DNA of 64,000 nucleotides from Veillonella sp. KGMB01456 (GTDB lineage Bacteria; Bacillota; Negativicutes; Veillonellales; Veillonellaceae): NCBI RefSeq assembly GCF_023051165.1, contig NZ_JALKIG010000011.1, positions 1 to 64,000 of the forward strand, read 5' to 3'. Shown piece by piece: positions 9,194 to 18,286 of this stretch (position 1 is its first letter; each line of letters starts with the position of its first letter). The notes under the pieces were generated by a model. It saw only the letters and a program-made list of their open reading frames with translations, ran no database searches and was not told where the DNA came from. The position numbers and the translations under genes were made by a program.

Positions 9194-11749
9194 ATGTTTA
9201 AATTTCAAATTAACGGACAATGGCATGAAACAGCAACGGACAAGACATTGCTTCAATATTTGCGCGATGACCTTCACTTAACGGGGACGAAGGATGGTTG
9301 CGCAGCGGGCGCTTGCGGGGCTTGTACAGTCATTGCCGGCGGGAAAAAGGTAAAAGCCTGTGTACTTAAGGTTTCACAGTTGGCGGATAAGCCGGTTGTG
9401 ACCATCGAAGGCTTGACGGAGCGAGAAAAAGACGTGTATGTATATGCTTTTGGTGAATGCGGTGCCGTGCAGTGCGGTTTTTGTATTCCCGGCATGGTTA
9501 TGAGCGCCAAAGCATTGTTAGATGAGAATTTAAATCCTACCCGCGACGATGTGAAGTTAGCGATTAACGGTAATATTTGTCGCTGCACGGGGTATGTAAA
9601 AATTGAAGACGCCATTTTGTTGGTAGCGAAACTATTTCGTGAAAACAGTCCGATTCCCGAGAGCGACAGATCCGGTAAAATCGGTAGCTTACTCCATCGG
9701 GTCGATGTGAAGGAAAAAACCTTGGGCACCGGTTTATACACCGATGACATGGTGTTGCCGGGCATGATTTATGCCAAAGCGGTACGCAGTAAATATCCGC
9801 GAGCCGTGGTGGAACATATCGACATTTCCAAGGCCTTAGCCCATCCCGATTGCGTAACGGTGCTATTGGCGAAAGACGTGCCTTTTAATAAAACGGGGCA
9901 TATCATCCAAGATTGGGACGTGCTCATCGCCGAAGGCGATACGACGCGCTATATAGGCGATGCCATTGCCCTTGTGGCGACAGAACATAAGGACACGCTT
10001 GATGAAGTGTGCAATTTGGTGGACGTTACCTATACGGAACTGACCCCGATTCTAACGCCGGAAGCGGCTATGGCACCGGATGCACCGCTCATTCACAGTG
10101 GTGGCAATATGCTATCCCATCAAGTGCTTAATCGCGGTGATGCGGACGCAGCCATTAAAGCGGCTAAATATGTGGTAACCCGTCACTATTCGACGCCGCA
10201 AACGGACCATGCGTTCATGGAACCGGAATGTGCCATTGCGGAACCGCGTGAAGACGGCGGACTCAACCTGTATACGGGTGGTCAAAGCGTGTATGATGAG
10301 CAACGCGAAGTAAGCCGTATGTTAAAAGTCGATCAAAGTGAAATTCATGTTCACAGCATGCTGGTAGGCGGCGGTTTCGGCGGCAAGGAAGACATGAGCG
10401 TGCAGCATCATGCGGCACTCATGGCTTGGCATACCAAGCGGCCGGTGAAAGTGAAGTTTTCACGACAGGAAAGTCTGGACATTCATGTGAAGCGCCATGC
10501 TATGGAAATGGATATTACCACGGCCTGTGATGAAGAAGGCAATTTGGTAGCCAGCAAGGTTGTTATTGTGTCAGACGGCGGTGCTTATGCATCCTTGGGC
10601 GGTCCGGTTTTACAAAGGGCCTGCACCCACTCGGGCGGACCTTACCACTATGACAACTTCTCGGTGGAAGGTACCTGCTACTATACCAATAATGTACCGG
10701 GCGGTGCGTTCCGGGGGTTTGGCGTAACGCAAAGCGTGTTCGGTCAGGAAATTAACATTGATTTACTCGCCGAAATGGTGGGCATGGATCCTTGGGAGTT
10801 CCGTTATAAAAACGCAGTTCGCCCCGGTGAATCCTTACCGAATGGGCAATTGGCGGGACCGGAAACGGGGCTCGTTGAATGTTTGGAAGCGGTAAAAGAG
10901 GCCTACTATGCTTCACCTAGAACGGGTCTCGCCGTATGTATGAAGAATAGTGGTATCGGCGTAGGCTTGCCGGATACGGGTCGTGTACGCCTTGAAGTAC
11001 GGGACGGTAAAGTGCGCATTCGTACGTCTGCAGCCTGTATCGGCCAAGGTTTGGGTACCGTAGCCACTCATATTCTCTGCGAAACTACCGGAATTTCGCC
11101 GGATGATGTCATCGTTGAGGCGCCGGATACGGATAGAACGCCGGATTCGGGAACTACCACAGCATCGAGACAGACTGTTTTCACCGGCGAGGCAACGCAT
11201 GTGGCAGCCCAAGAGCTAAAAGCTGTGCTTGATTCGGGGAAAACGTTAAAAGACCTGGAAGGTTGTGAATATTACGGTGAATATCACGGCATTACGGACC
11301 CGATGGGCAGTGACAAACCGCATCCGGTAAGTCATGTGGCGTACGGTTATGGCGCCTGCGTGGCCACAATCGATGAGAAAAACTTTGTAAGTAAAATGGA
11401 CGTAGCCTTTGATGTAGGACGTGTCATTAACCCGAAAGCCTGTGAGGGGCAGGTTGAGGGCGGTACTTTGATGGGCATGGGCTACGGCGTAACAGAAGAT
11501 TTTAAAATGGATAACGGTCGTGTAGTAACTAAATATGGAACCTTGGGTTTACTCAGAGCGAAACAGCGGCCGGACATTACCGTACATTTTGTTGAAAAGG
11601 GTACGCCGGACCAAATGGCGTACGGAGCGAAAGGGATTGGCGAAATTGCCAGCATTCCGATGGCTCCGGCTATATCCAATGCATACCGTCATATTGATAA
11701 AGAAGAACGTCGGCGACTTCCTTTGCAACATACAGGCTATAAACGATAG
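9194..11749 (+). CDS. xdhD: XdhD-like molybdenum hydroxylase with fused 2Fe-2S domain
   Basis: An 851-residue xanthine-dehydrogenase-family enzyme joining the 2Fe-2S subunit and the molybdopterin subunit. The N-terminal plant-type ferredoxin has CAAGACGACTV; the second 2Fe-2S domain has CGAVQCGFCIPG and NICRCTGY (to about residue 135). The molybdenum-cofactor part runs from about 165 to the end, with GGGFGGKEDMS and GGAFRGFG. There is no FAD subunit (YgfM/XdhB) beside it. The arrangement matches the selenium-dependent xanthine dehydrogenase-like family of the ygf clusters. It probably reduces or hydroxylates a purine, with electrons exchanged through the adjacent YgfK. GAAGGAGGGAGG upstream gives a strong start. 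Confidence 0.88.
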   Translation: MFKFQINGQWHETATDKTLLQYLRDDLHLTGTKDGCAAGACGACTVIAGGKKVKACVLKVSQLADKPVVTIEGLTEREKDVYVYAFGECGAVQCGFCIPGMVMSAKALLDENLNPTRDDVKLAINGNICRCTGYVKIEDAILLVAKLFRENSPIPESDRSGKIGSLLHRVDVKEKTLGTGLYTDDMVLPGMIYAKAVRSKYPRAVVEHIDISKALAHPDCVTVLLAKDVPFNKTGHIIQDWDVLIAEGDTTRYIGDAIALVATEHKDTLDEVCNLVDVTYTELTPILTPEAAMAPDAPLIHSGGNMLSHQVLNRGDADAAIKAAKYVVTRHYSTPQTDHAFMEPECAIAEPREDGGLNLYTGGQSVYDEQREVSRMLKVDQSEIHVHSMLVGGGFGGKEDMSVQHHAALMAWHTKRPVKVKFSRQESLDIHVKRHAMEMDITTACDEEGNLVASKVVIVSDGGAYASLGGPVLQRACTHSGGPYHYDNFSVEGTCYYTNNVPGGAFRGFGVTQSVFGQEINIDLLAEMVGMDPWEFRYKNAVRPGESLPNGQLAGPETGLVECLEAVKEAYYASPRTGLAVCMKNSGIGVGLPDTGRVRLEVRDGKVRIRTSAACIGQGLGTVATHILCETTGISPDDVIVEAPDTDRTPDSGTTTASRQTVFTGEATHVAAQELKAVLDSGKTLKDLEGCEYYGEYHGITDPMGSDKPHPVSHVAYGYGACVATIDEKNFVSKMDVAFDVGRVINPKACEGQVEGGTLMGMGYGVTEDFKMDNGRVVTKYGTLGLLRAKQRPDITVHFVEKGTPDQMAYGAKGIGEIASIPMAPAISNAYRHIDKEERRRLPLQHTGYKR

Positions 11750-11767
11750 GCAAGGAGTTGAAGGGGT

Positions 11768-13192
11768 ATGACAACGGATAGAACCGAAGTAGTGCAGTCG
11801 AACGCTGTAGGCGTCGATGAACTTACGGAAACACTAACGGATGAGGTTGAAGTAACAATGCCGGGTGGCACCAAGCGCGTGAATCCGGTAGATGAAATTT
11901 TACCGGTGGGACAGATGTTTGCTTACGGCTTGCAGCACGTACTGGCCATGTATGCCGGTGCGGTAGCCGTGCCGATTATTATCGCCCAAGGATTGGGCCT
12001 TTCCACAGAACTTTTGACATGTTTAATCAATGCCGACCTTATGGCGGCCGGCATTGCTACCTTGATTCAAACCTTGGGGGTCTGGAAAATAGGGGCCAGA
12101 ATCCCAATGATTCAAGGTGTTAGTTTTGCCTCGGTAGCACCGATGTTGGTTATCGGCCGAGAATTCGGCCTTACGGCCATCTTCGGCGCCGTTATCGTGG
12201 CCGGCTTAATCGGGTTCTTGATTTCGCCGTATTTCAGTAAATTGATTCGTTTTTTCCCACCCGTTGTAACGGGGACAATTATTACCTTAATCGGTATTTC
12301 GCTCTTACCGGTAGCCGTTCGCTGGGCCGGCGGGGGCAATCCGAATTCAGCGGATTTTGCAAGCCTTCACAATCTGGGCTTAGCCATAATTACGTTAGCC
12401 ATCGTGGTGCTCGTGTACCGTGTATTTAAAGGCTTTATCAGTAATTTATCAATCTTAATCGGTCTCATGGGCGGCACTATGGTGGCGTACTTTATGGGCT
12501 ATACCGATTTTAGTGCCGTTGGTCACGCTGACTGGGTCAGCATCGTGCCACCACTGTATTTTGGCTTCCCACGGTTTGAATGGTCCGCCATTTTGTCCAT
12601 GCTGATTGTAATGCTCGTTATTATGGTGGAAACGACTGGTGACTGCATTGCTATCGGTGAAATCGTAGGGCGCAAGATCAATAAACCGCACCTCGCCGCC
12701 TGCCTCCGGGCTGACGGTATCTCCACCGCTTTGGCGGGTGTACTTAATACCTTCCCACATTCTGCGTTTGCTCAAAACGTAGGGCTTGTAGCGGTAACGG
12801 GCATTAAGAGCCGCTATGTAGTGGCTTGCTCCGGTATTATTCTATTGGTATTGGGCTTATTCCCTAAGATGGGGGCCTTGATTGCGTCCATTCCGAGTGC
12901 CGTTCTCGGCGGAGCCGGTCTTGCCATGTTCGGTATGATTATTGCCAGCGGGATTCGCGCCTTAGGTAAAGTATCCTTTGAAGGCAATTATAACTTGATG
13001 ATTGTAGCAGTCAGCATCAGCGTGGGCATGATTACACTAGTGTATCCGAGCTTTTTTGCCCGCTTCCCTGAATGGGCTCAGACCGTAATGCATAGCGGCA
13101 TTACCTTGGGCAGCTTGGTAGCCGTGCTTATGAACGTGCTCTTGAACGGCAGCGAAGGACATCCTTCAGATCGGCCGGATAAGATTAAATAG
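11768..13192 (+). CDS. NCS2-family xanthine/urate permease (first copy)
   Basis: A 474-residue polytopic inner-membrane permease of the NCS2 (nucleobase:cation symporter-2) family, close to the YgfU/PbuX branch. Family signatures are QHVLAMYAGAVAVP, the MIQGVSFASVAPM loop and METTGDCIAIGE, which carries the substrate-binding Glu. It has a longer, acidic Thr/Glu-rich N-terminal tail (about 45 residues) than its neighbour. It starts 18 bases after xdhD and is probably the last gene of that transcript. Expected to import xanthine, urate or a related purine with protons; the exact purine cannot be told. Confidence 0.9.
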   Translation: MTTDRTEVVQSNAVGVDELTETLTDEVEVTMPGGTKRVNPVDEILPVGQMFAYGLQHVLAMYAGAVAVPIIIAQGLGLSTELLTCLINADLMAAGIATLIQTLGVWKIGARIPMIQGVSFASVAPMLVIGREFGLTAIFGAVIVAGLIGFLISPYFSKLIRFFPPVVTGTIITLIGISLLPVAVRWAGGGNPNSADFASLHNLGLAIITLAIVVLVYRVFKGFISNLSILIGLMGGTMVAYFMGYTDFSAVGHADWVSIVPPLYFGFPRFEWSAILSMLIVMLVIMVETTGDCIAIGEIVGRKINKPHLAACLRADGISTALAGVLNTFPHSAFAQNVGLVAVTGIKSRYVVACSGIILLVLGLFPKMGALIASIPSAVLGGAGLAMFGMIIASGIRALGKVSFEGNYNLMIVAVSISVGMITLVYPSFFARFPEWAQTVMHSGITLGSLVAVLMNVLLNGSEGHPSDRPDKIK

Positions 13193-13265
13193 TTTCTTTA
13201 CTCTTTTGAGACCGCTATCAAAATTACTTTCATATGAGATGCTTTGTTTTTTCAAAAAAATAATT

Positions 13266-13294
13266 TTGACAAAACGGAACAATCATTGTTTAAT
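13266..13294 (+). promoter_or_regulatory. Sigma-70-type promoter for the second permease
   Basis: TTGACA (13266-13271) and TTTAAT (13289-13294) are separated by exactly 17 bases in an AT-rich 283-base spacer. A second, weaker candidate is TTGTCT (13379) with TAAAAT (13402). These would let the second permease be expressed separately from the main operon. Confidence 0.55.
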
Positions 13295-13475
13295 AAATAG
13301 CGTAAATATATAGTTAACATTAAATAAGAATAAATTATTAAACAACAAAAAATAGTTATGAATTTGCTGTACGGATATTTGTCTTATTGATAGAAACTGT
13401 ATAAAATATAATTATATAAGAGGGTATATAATTATCAGTAGGTATTAAGCAGGTTGTTAGTATGAGGAGGTTCTC

Positions 13476-14810
13476 ATGAGCGAAGAAACAAAACGGTCAT
13501 TACATCCCGTGGATGAAATGCTGCCGCCTACGCAACTATTTGCCTATGGCTTGCAGCACGTATTGGCCATGTACGCCGGTGCCGTAGCCGTACCGATTAT
13601 TGTGGCTCAGGCCATGCATTTGTCAGCGGAACAGTTAATTCACTTAATTAACGCGGATTTATTTACTTGTGGGATTGCCACACTGATTCAGACTTTGGGC
13701 TTTTGGAAAGTGGGCGCTCGTATTCCGATGATTCAAGGCGTTACCTTTGCGTCAGTTACACCGATGATTGTTATCGGTACGCAAGGCGGTATGACGGCCA
13801 TCTATGGGGCCATAATCGTGGCCGGCCTGTTTACCTTCCTGATAGCGCCGTATTTCAGTCGTTTAATTCGTTTATTCCCGCCGGTGGTAACCGGTACAAT
13901 CATCACGATTATCGGTATTACTTTATTGCCGGTATCCGTGCGTTGGATTACAGGGTATGGCAAGCCGACATCACCTGAATTTGCCAGTCCTATGAGTTTA
14001 TTTTTGGCCTTTATTACCTTAGCCATTGTTATTATCGTATATCGTTATTGTAAAGGCTTTTTGAGTAACATCTCCGTGTTGATCGGGCTCATTGGCGGCA
14101 CTATTATTGCCACCATCATGGGCGTAGCCGATTTCAGCAAAGTAGGTCAAGCGGATTGGGTGGCATTTATTACACCATTCTCCTTCGGTTATCCGACCTT
14201 TGATGTGGGCGCCATCATCTCCATGATTATCGTTATGTTTGTAGTTATGGTAGAAACGACCGGCGACTGTGTGGCTATCGGTGAAATTGTAGGGAAGCCG
14301 ATGGGGCGTAAAGGACTCGCCAGATGTTTGCGGGCCGACGGTTTATCCACCATGCTCGGCGGTATTTTTAACAGCTTCCCATACACGGCGTTTGCTCAGA
14401 ACGTAGGCCTTTTGGCGGTAACTCGTGTAAAAAGCCGTTTCGTAGTGGCAACGTCCGGTCTTATCCTCGTGGTGCTCGGCTTAGTGCCTAAGATGGCGGC
14501 CATTGTTGCGTGCATTCCGAACTCCGTGTTGGGCGGTGCCGGCATTGCCATGTTCAGCATGATTATTGCCAGCGGTATTCGTGCACTTTCCAAAGTAAAC
14601 TTCGATGGCAACTATAACTTGATGCTCGTAGCCGTAAGTATCGGTATGAGTATGGTAACCTTGACCGAACCGAACTTCTATCATAACTTCCCAAGCTGGA
14701 CGTCCGTTATTCTTCATAGCGGTATCACCCTTGGCAGTTTGACCGCCGTTGTGTTGAACCTTATCTTCAACGGCGTGGGTCACGAAGAAGCGGTGGAAGA
14801 GGAAGATTAA
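13476..14810 (+). CDS. NCS2-family xanthine/urate permease (second copy)
   Basis: A 444-residue paralogue of the preceding permease, with matching signatures (QHVLAMYAGAVAVP, MIQGVTFASVTPM, METTGDCVAIGE) and the same run of membrane segments. It lacks the long acidic N-terminal tail and ends with a short acidic tail (EEAVEEED). Strong GAGGAGG ribosome site. It has its own likely promoter upstream and a terminator downstream, so it can be controlled independently. The tandem pair suggests either two purine substrates or high- and low-affinity versions; this is inference. Confidence 0.9.
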   Translation: MSEETKRSLHPVDEMLPPTQLFAYGLQHVLAMYAGAVAVPIIVAQAMHLSAEQLIHLINADLFTCGIATLIQTLGFWKVGARIPMIQGVTFASVTPMIVIGTQGGMTAIYGAIIVAGLFTFLIAPYFSRLIRLFPPVVTGTIITIIGITLLPVSVRWITGYGKPTSPEFASPMSLFLAFITLAIVIIVYRYCKGFLSNISVLIGLIGGTIIATIMGVADFSKVGQADWVAFITPFSFGYPTFDVGAIISMIIVMFVVMVETTGDCVAIGEIVGKPMGRKGLARCLRADGLSTMLGGIFNSFPYTAFAQNVGLLAVTRVKSRFVVATSGLILVVLGLVPKMAAIVACIPNSVLGGAGIAMFSMIIASGIRALSKVNFDGNYNLMLVAVSIGMSMVTLTEPNFYHNFPSWTSVILHSGITLGSLTAVVLNLIFNGVGHEEAVEEED

Positions 14811-14876
14811 TCGGTTAATTGGCTGAGCAATCATAAAAAGATGATGCTTAAAATCGTCTGAATTTTTGCAAAATAG

Positions 14877-14910
14877 AGGGACCACATTGATTTGTGGTCC
14901 CTTGTTGTTT
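14877..14910 (+). terminator. Rho-independent terminator after the second permease
   Basis: GGGACCACA pairs with TGTGGTCCC around a short loop and is followed by TTGTTGTTT. It closes the purine-uptake transcription unit. Confidence 0.8.
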
Positions 14911-15198
14911 ATTCAACGATACGCGGTATTCAGCATAGCTTCGAACTCGATAGTATTATGTTGAATAAATATGGCATTATTTTGTTAAACAGTATTAAAT
15001 TCAATTATAGCATGTTATAATAAAGTTTAGAATATTGAAAACAATCAATGCGGGCGTTGCCGGTGCAACATACAAACCGGCGCCTGCGGTGGCATACTAG
15101 ATATAGATTATTAGAACCGGTGCATGTTTTAGATTTATGGTGGCTATGGTTTTAATGATGATGTATTTTTGTATGCAACAGAAAGGATTTACATATAT
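14911..15198 (+). promoter_or_regulatory. Leader region of the MOSC gene, with a GC-rich alternative hairpin
   Basis: The left part is AT-rich and has a TATAAT-like -10 at 15016-15021. Downstream, an island of GC-rich sequence forms a long hairpin at 15050-15087: GCGGGCG pairs with CGCCTGC outside and CCGG with CCGG inside. A competing small hairpin GTTGC-CGGT-GCAAC (15056-15069) uses part of the same stem. About 110 bases separate it from the MOSC start. A structured 5' leader is likely; I could not match it to a known riboswitch class. Confidence 0.45.
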
Positions 15199-15636
15199 AT
15201 GGCAAAGATTATTGCTATTTCCATAAGTGAAAAAAAGGGTCAGAAAAAACACAACATTCCGGAAGCGGAATTGTTGACCGATTTCGGCATGGCCGGTGAT
15301 GCCCATGCCGGCAAATGGCACCGTCAGATTAGTTTGCTCGGCATTCAGAGTATCGACTTGATGCGCGCTAAAGGGGCCGATGTGAATCCCGGCGATTTTG
15401 CTGAAAACATCACCGTGGAAGGTCTCGTTTTATACGAGTTGCCGGTCGGCACGAAGCTCAATGTGGGCAACGGTATTGTCCTTGAAGTGACACAAATCGG
15501 CAAGGAATGTCATTCCGGTTGTGAAATCCAAAAACAGGTGGGTTCCTGTATTATGCCGACTCAAGGGATTTTTGCCCGCGTGCTTACAGGCGGCAAGATT
15601 CGCGTCGGCGATGAAGTGACCGTCAGTAACGACTAA
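15199..15636 (+). CDS. MOSC domain protein
   Basis: A 145-residue stand-alone MOSC domain, the fold of the molybdenum-cofactor sulfurase C-terminus. It shows GDAHAGKWHRQISLLG near the N-terminus and the conserved cysteine segment IGKECHSGCEI (about 105). The ATG at 15199 has GAAAGGA upstream and begins the usual MAKIIAISIS; a longer frame from 15169 has no such support. It precedes moaA and follows molybdenum-hydroxylase genes, so a role in maturing or trafficking the molybdenum cofactor, possibly sulfuration, is the natural reading. The biochemical role of such short MOSC proteins is not firmly established. Confidence 0.85.
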   Translation: MAKIIAISISEKKGQKKHNIPEAELLTDFGMAGDAHAGKWHRQISLLGIQSIDLMRAKGADVNPGDFAENITVEGLVLYELPVGTKLNVGNGIVLEVTQIGKECHSGCEIQKQVGSCIMPTQGIFARVLTGGKIRVGDEVTVSND

Positions 15637-15680
15637 TTTTATTTTAAATAAATCAGATTTGAATCAAGCAGAAACTACCG

Positions 15681-15755
15681 AATCAGTAGTTAATAAATCG
15701 GTAGTTAATAAATCGGTAGTTAATAAGTCTGTACCGAATGATTCGGTACCGGATA
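15681..15755 (+). repeat. 15-bp tandem repeats upstream of moaA
   Basis: Five consecutive 15-base units. The first three are nearly identical, AAT C(A/G)GTAGTTAATA. The last two (15726-15755) are diverged versions with GTACCG. In one frame the array is open and would read as S-V-V-N-K / S-V-P-N-D pentapeptides, but no convincing start precedes it. It ends about 27 bases before the moaA start. Confidence 0.7.
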
Positions 15756-15782
15756 ATACAGAAGTGTGTAAAGGAGAATTGT

Positions 15783-16877
15783 ATGGTGCAGGATAATTGG
15801 CAACGGACAATTGAATATGTGCGTCTTTCGCTGACCGAAGCCTGCAACTTTTGTTGTCCTTATTGTCGGCCGGAGGCGATTACGCCGGAAAGTCAGACGA
15901 ACTTATTGACGCCCGATGAATGGCTCACCGTTTTGGGAGCGTTTCATCAACTGGGCGTGCGAGCCTTGCGTCTTACGGGCGGTGAACCGCTACTCTATCC
16001 GCATTTAGACGAATTACTCCAGAAATTGCAGGAGCGTCAGTGGTTTGAAGATGTATCCATGACGACCAACGGCAGTTTGCTGGGGAAGCGTGCCAAGGAG
16101 CTTCAAAAGCTTGGTCTTAATCGCGTAAACATCAGCCTTGATGCGGTTGATGAAGATACCTTTGACATACGAACCGGACGAATCGGTGAGTTATCGGCCG
16201 TTATAGAAGGTATTGAAGCGGCACTTGCCGCGGGCTTTACGTCCGTTAAAATAAACACCGTGTTGATGGAGCCCATGTCCGATGACATGGTGCGATCCCT
16301 CTTGGCATATATGGAAAAATGGCCCGTAATTTGGCGTTTTATTGAATACATGCCGTTCCAAGGCCAGACATTTAGAGGCCCTACTTTTGAAGAATGGCAG
16401 GCTCAATTAACCAGAATCTGCGGGGGGCCGCTGATTCCGGTTGAAAAGAACGGAGCGAAAAAGGATGCTAAAAAGGGCGCTGAAAGCGGAAACGGTCATG
16501 CTCTTGACGCTGATGAAGTCAACGCCGATAAAGTCAATGCCGATAAACCGACCGCTGCTAAAAAATCCAAATCGGTAACCGGCTTCGGTCCGGCTACGTA
16601 TTACGCATTGCCGCAAGGTCCGGTGGTGGGCTTTATTTTCCCAATGAGCCACAGCTATTGCCATGAATGCAACCGCGTGCGACTCACATCGGACGGGCGT
16701 TTGCGTCTTTGCTTATTGCGTGACGATGAAGCAGATTTGGTCAGCTTGGTGCGACAGGGTAAATCTTCCGAAGAATTGGCTGAGCACATTAAAGATGTAT
16801 TGCAGCTGCGTCGTGAGCAGCATGAAGGGCCGGATATGGCAGCGCCTAAGCGTGCCATGTGGCGCATCGGCGGTTAG
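15783..16877 (+). CDS. moaA: GTP 3',8-cyclase MoaA with a low-complexity insert
   Basis: A radical-SAM enzyme for the first step of molybdopterin synthesis (GTP to the cyclic pterin precursor). The SAM cluster cysteines are C21, C25 and C28 in CNFCCPYC; RLTGGEPLLYP follows. The second cluster is in CHECNRVRLTSDGRLRLC near residue 300. ATG 15783 follows AAAGGAG; an upstream extension is not supported. An insert of about 40 residues (nt 16459-16575), rich in Lys, Ala and Asp and containing repeats of the form NADK, separates the barrel from the second cluster region. Typical MoaA has only a short connection there. It supplies cofactor to the molybdenum hydroxylase upstream. Confidence 0.92.
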   Translation: MVQDNWQRTIEYVRLSLTEACNFCCPYCRPEAITPESQTNLLTPDEWLTVLGAFHQLGVRALRLTGGEPLLYPHLDELLQKLQERQWFEDVSMTTNGSLLGKRAKELQKLGLNRVNISLDAVDEDTFDIRTGRIGELSAVIEGIEAALAAGFTSVKINTVLMEPMSDDMVRSLLAYMEKWPVIWRFIEYMPFQGQTFRGPTFEEWQAQLTRICGGPLIPVEKNGAKKDAKKGAESGNGHALDADEVNADKVNADKPTAAKKSKSVTGFGPATYYALPQGPVVGFIFPMSHSYCHECNRVRLTSDGRLRLCLLRDDEADLVSLVRQGKSSEELAEHIKDVLQLRREQHEGPDMAAPKRAMWRIGG

Positions 16878-16991
16878 TCATTGCTTTTATTGGGTGTAAA
16901 AGGCAAGACTTAATCATTATATGAGGTAAAATGCGGTTTAGGCTTGACTGTAGGGTGTCGTCAGCCTGAATAGAGTAAATGAGGTGGTGTA

Positions 16992-18176
16992 ATGAAACGA
17001 TTTGATTGGGGCACAACGGCTAATGGTGAACCTGTTACTATGTATGAATTGGAATCGGATACAATTAAGCTGCGCGTAATCGACAGAGGGGCCACCATCG
17101 TCGACTTTATTGTAAAACCCTTAGAGCGCAACATTGTGTTGGGCTATGACTCCTTACAAGGTTATGAAGAAGGAACGGCCTATTTAGGTGCGTCAGTTGG
17201 TAGGGTTGCCAATCGAATTGCCGGCGCCCGCTGCGAAATTGACGGCACCGAGTATCATTGGAAGCCGAATAATGGGCCCAACTTACTTCATAGCGGTGAA
17301 AACAGCTTGAGTTTTGACGTGTGGCATTTAGTGCCGCAAAGCGCCAAACAGGCCTTTAACTATGATAAAATCACGTTGGCCACGATGTTGCGCAGTGAAG
17401 AAGACGGCTTTCCCGGCGACTTGCGAGTACAACTGGATATTATCGTCAATGGGGCGGACGTGAATTTAACGTATCGCTATATGACATCCCGTAATTCCGT
17501 AGTTAATATTACGGGGCACAGTTATTTTAATTTGAACGGCACCGATTTAGCGAGCGTGACCAAGAATCGTAATTTTGCCGCTCTGCAGGAGGCACCAGAG
17601 GCGTCGACTACTAATGAAGGCCCTAAAGAACAACCGTTGATAACGAATCACCAATTGCGCTTAGACGCGATTCGTTACATGCCGTTTGGTGAAAACCAAA
17701 TCCCTACCGGTCATATTGCTTCGGTAGAACGAACACCTTTTGATTTCAGTGTATGGCGTACCTTAGGGAACAATTTGAATGCCTATAAGGAAGAATTGGC
17801 GGAATATAGAGGCTATGATCATCAGTATGTTTTGCGCCTGCCTACGACCAGCAAAATGTTTGCGCTACCCGTTAATCACCGTTTCAGCGATAGGGAGGAT
17901 ATGACCAAACACCTGGCTTTGTGTGGGACTATGCACGTAGCTGATTTAGCCCTGGAAGTATATTCCAATGCGCCGGGCTTTCAATTGTACACCGGTAACT
18001 GGCTCGATGAGACCGGCCGTGACGGCGTGCATTACGGGCCTTACAGCGGCATGTGCATAGAGCCGCAATTTGCCCCGAATGATGTGAACATGCCTAATTT
18101 CGGCGAATCGCTGACAAAAGCGGGGACCATTTATGAGCGGCATATTACCTATAGAGTAGATTTACTCAATGGCTGA
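16992..18176 (+). CDS. galM: Aldose 1-epimerase
   Basis: A 394-residue galactose mutarotase family protein, interconverting alpha and beta anomers of hexoses. Catalytic-site segments are GHSYFNLNG (His) and MCIEPQFAPND (Glu), with SVGRVANRIAGA near residue 75. It is longer than the usual family length of about 345, partly through a segment rich in Glu, Pro and Thr near residue 200. GAGGTGGTG precedes the ATG. It stands alone between moaA and a terminator, with no sugar pathway genes beside it. Confidence 0.9.
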   Translation: MKRFDWGTTANGEPVTMYELESDTIKLRVIDRGATIVDFIVKPLERNIVLGYDSLQGYEEGTAYLGASVGRVANRIAGARCEIDGTEYHWKPNNGPNLLHSGENSLSFDVWHLVPQSAKQAFNYDKITLATMLRSEEDGFPGDLRVQLDIIVNGADVNLTYRYMTSRNSVVNITGHSYFNLNGTDLASVTKNRNFAALQEAPEASTTNEGPKEQPLITNHQLRLDAIRYMPFGENQIPTGHIASVERTPFDFSVWRTLGNNLNAYKEELAEYRGYDHQYVLRLPTTSKMFALPVNHRFSDREDMTKHLALCGTMHVADLALEVYSNAPGFQLYTGNWLDETGRDGVHYGPYSGMCIEPQFAPNDVNMPNFGESLTKAGTIYERHITYRVDLLNG

Positions 18177-18217
18177 CAAAAACGATAATATATTTTACAA
18201 TTAAAGTATGATACTTG

Positions 18218-18248
18218 ACCGGTTGTGCCAAGCACAGCCGGTTTTATT
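18218..18248 (+). terminator. Rho-independent terminator after galM
   Basis: ACCGGTTGTGC pairs with GCACAGCCGGT around CAA, followed by TTTATTTAT. One G-T wobble in the stem. Confidence 0.75.
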
Positions 18249-18286
18249 TATATTGATATACCTGTTTACCAAGGAGGTTAAGACCT

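Noticed and set aside
13667-13978. Tyr/Arg-rich ORF inside the second permease
   Set aside because: Out-of-frame shadow of a conserved permease gene; no ribosome site or family resemblance.
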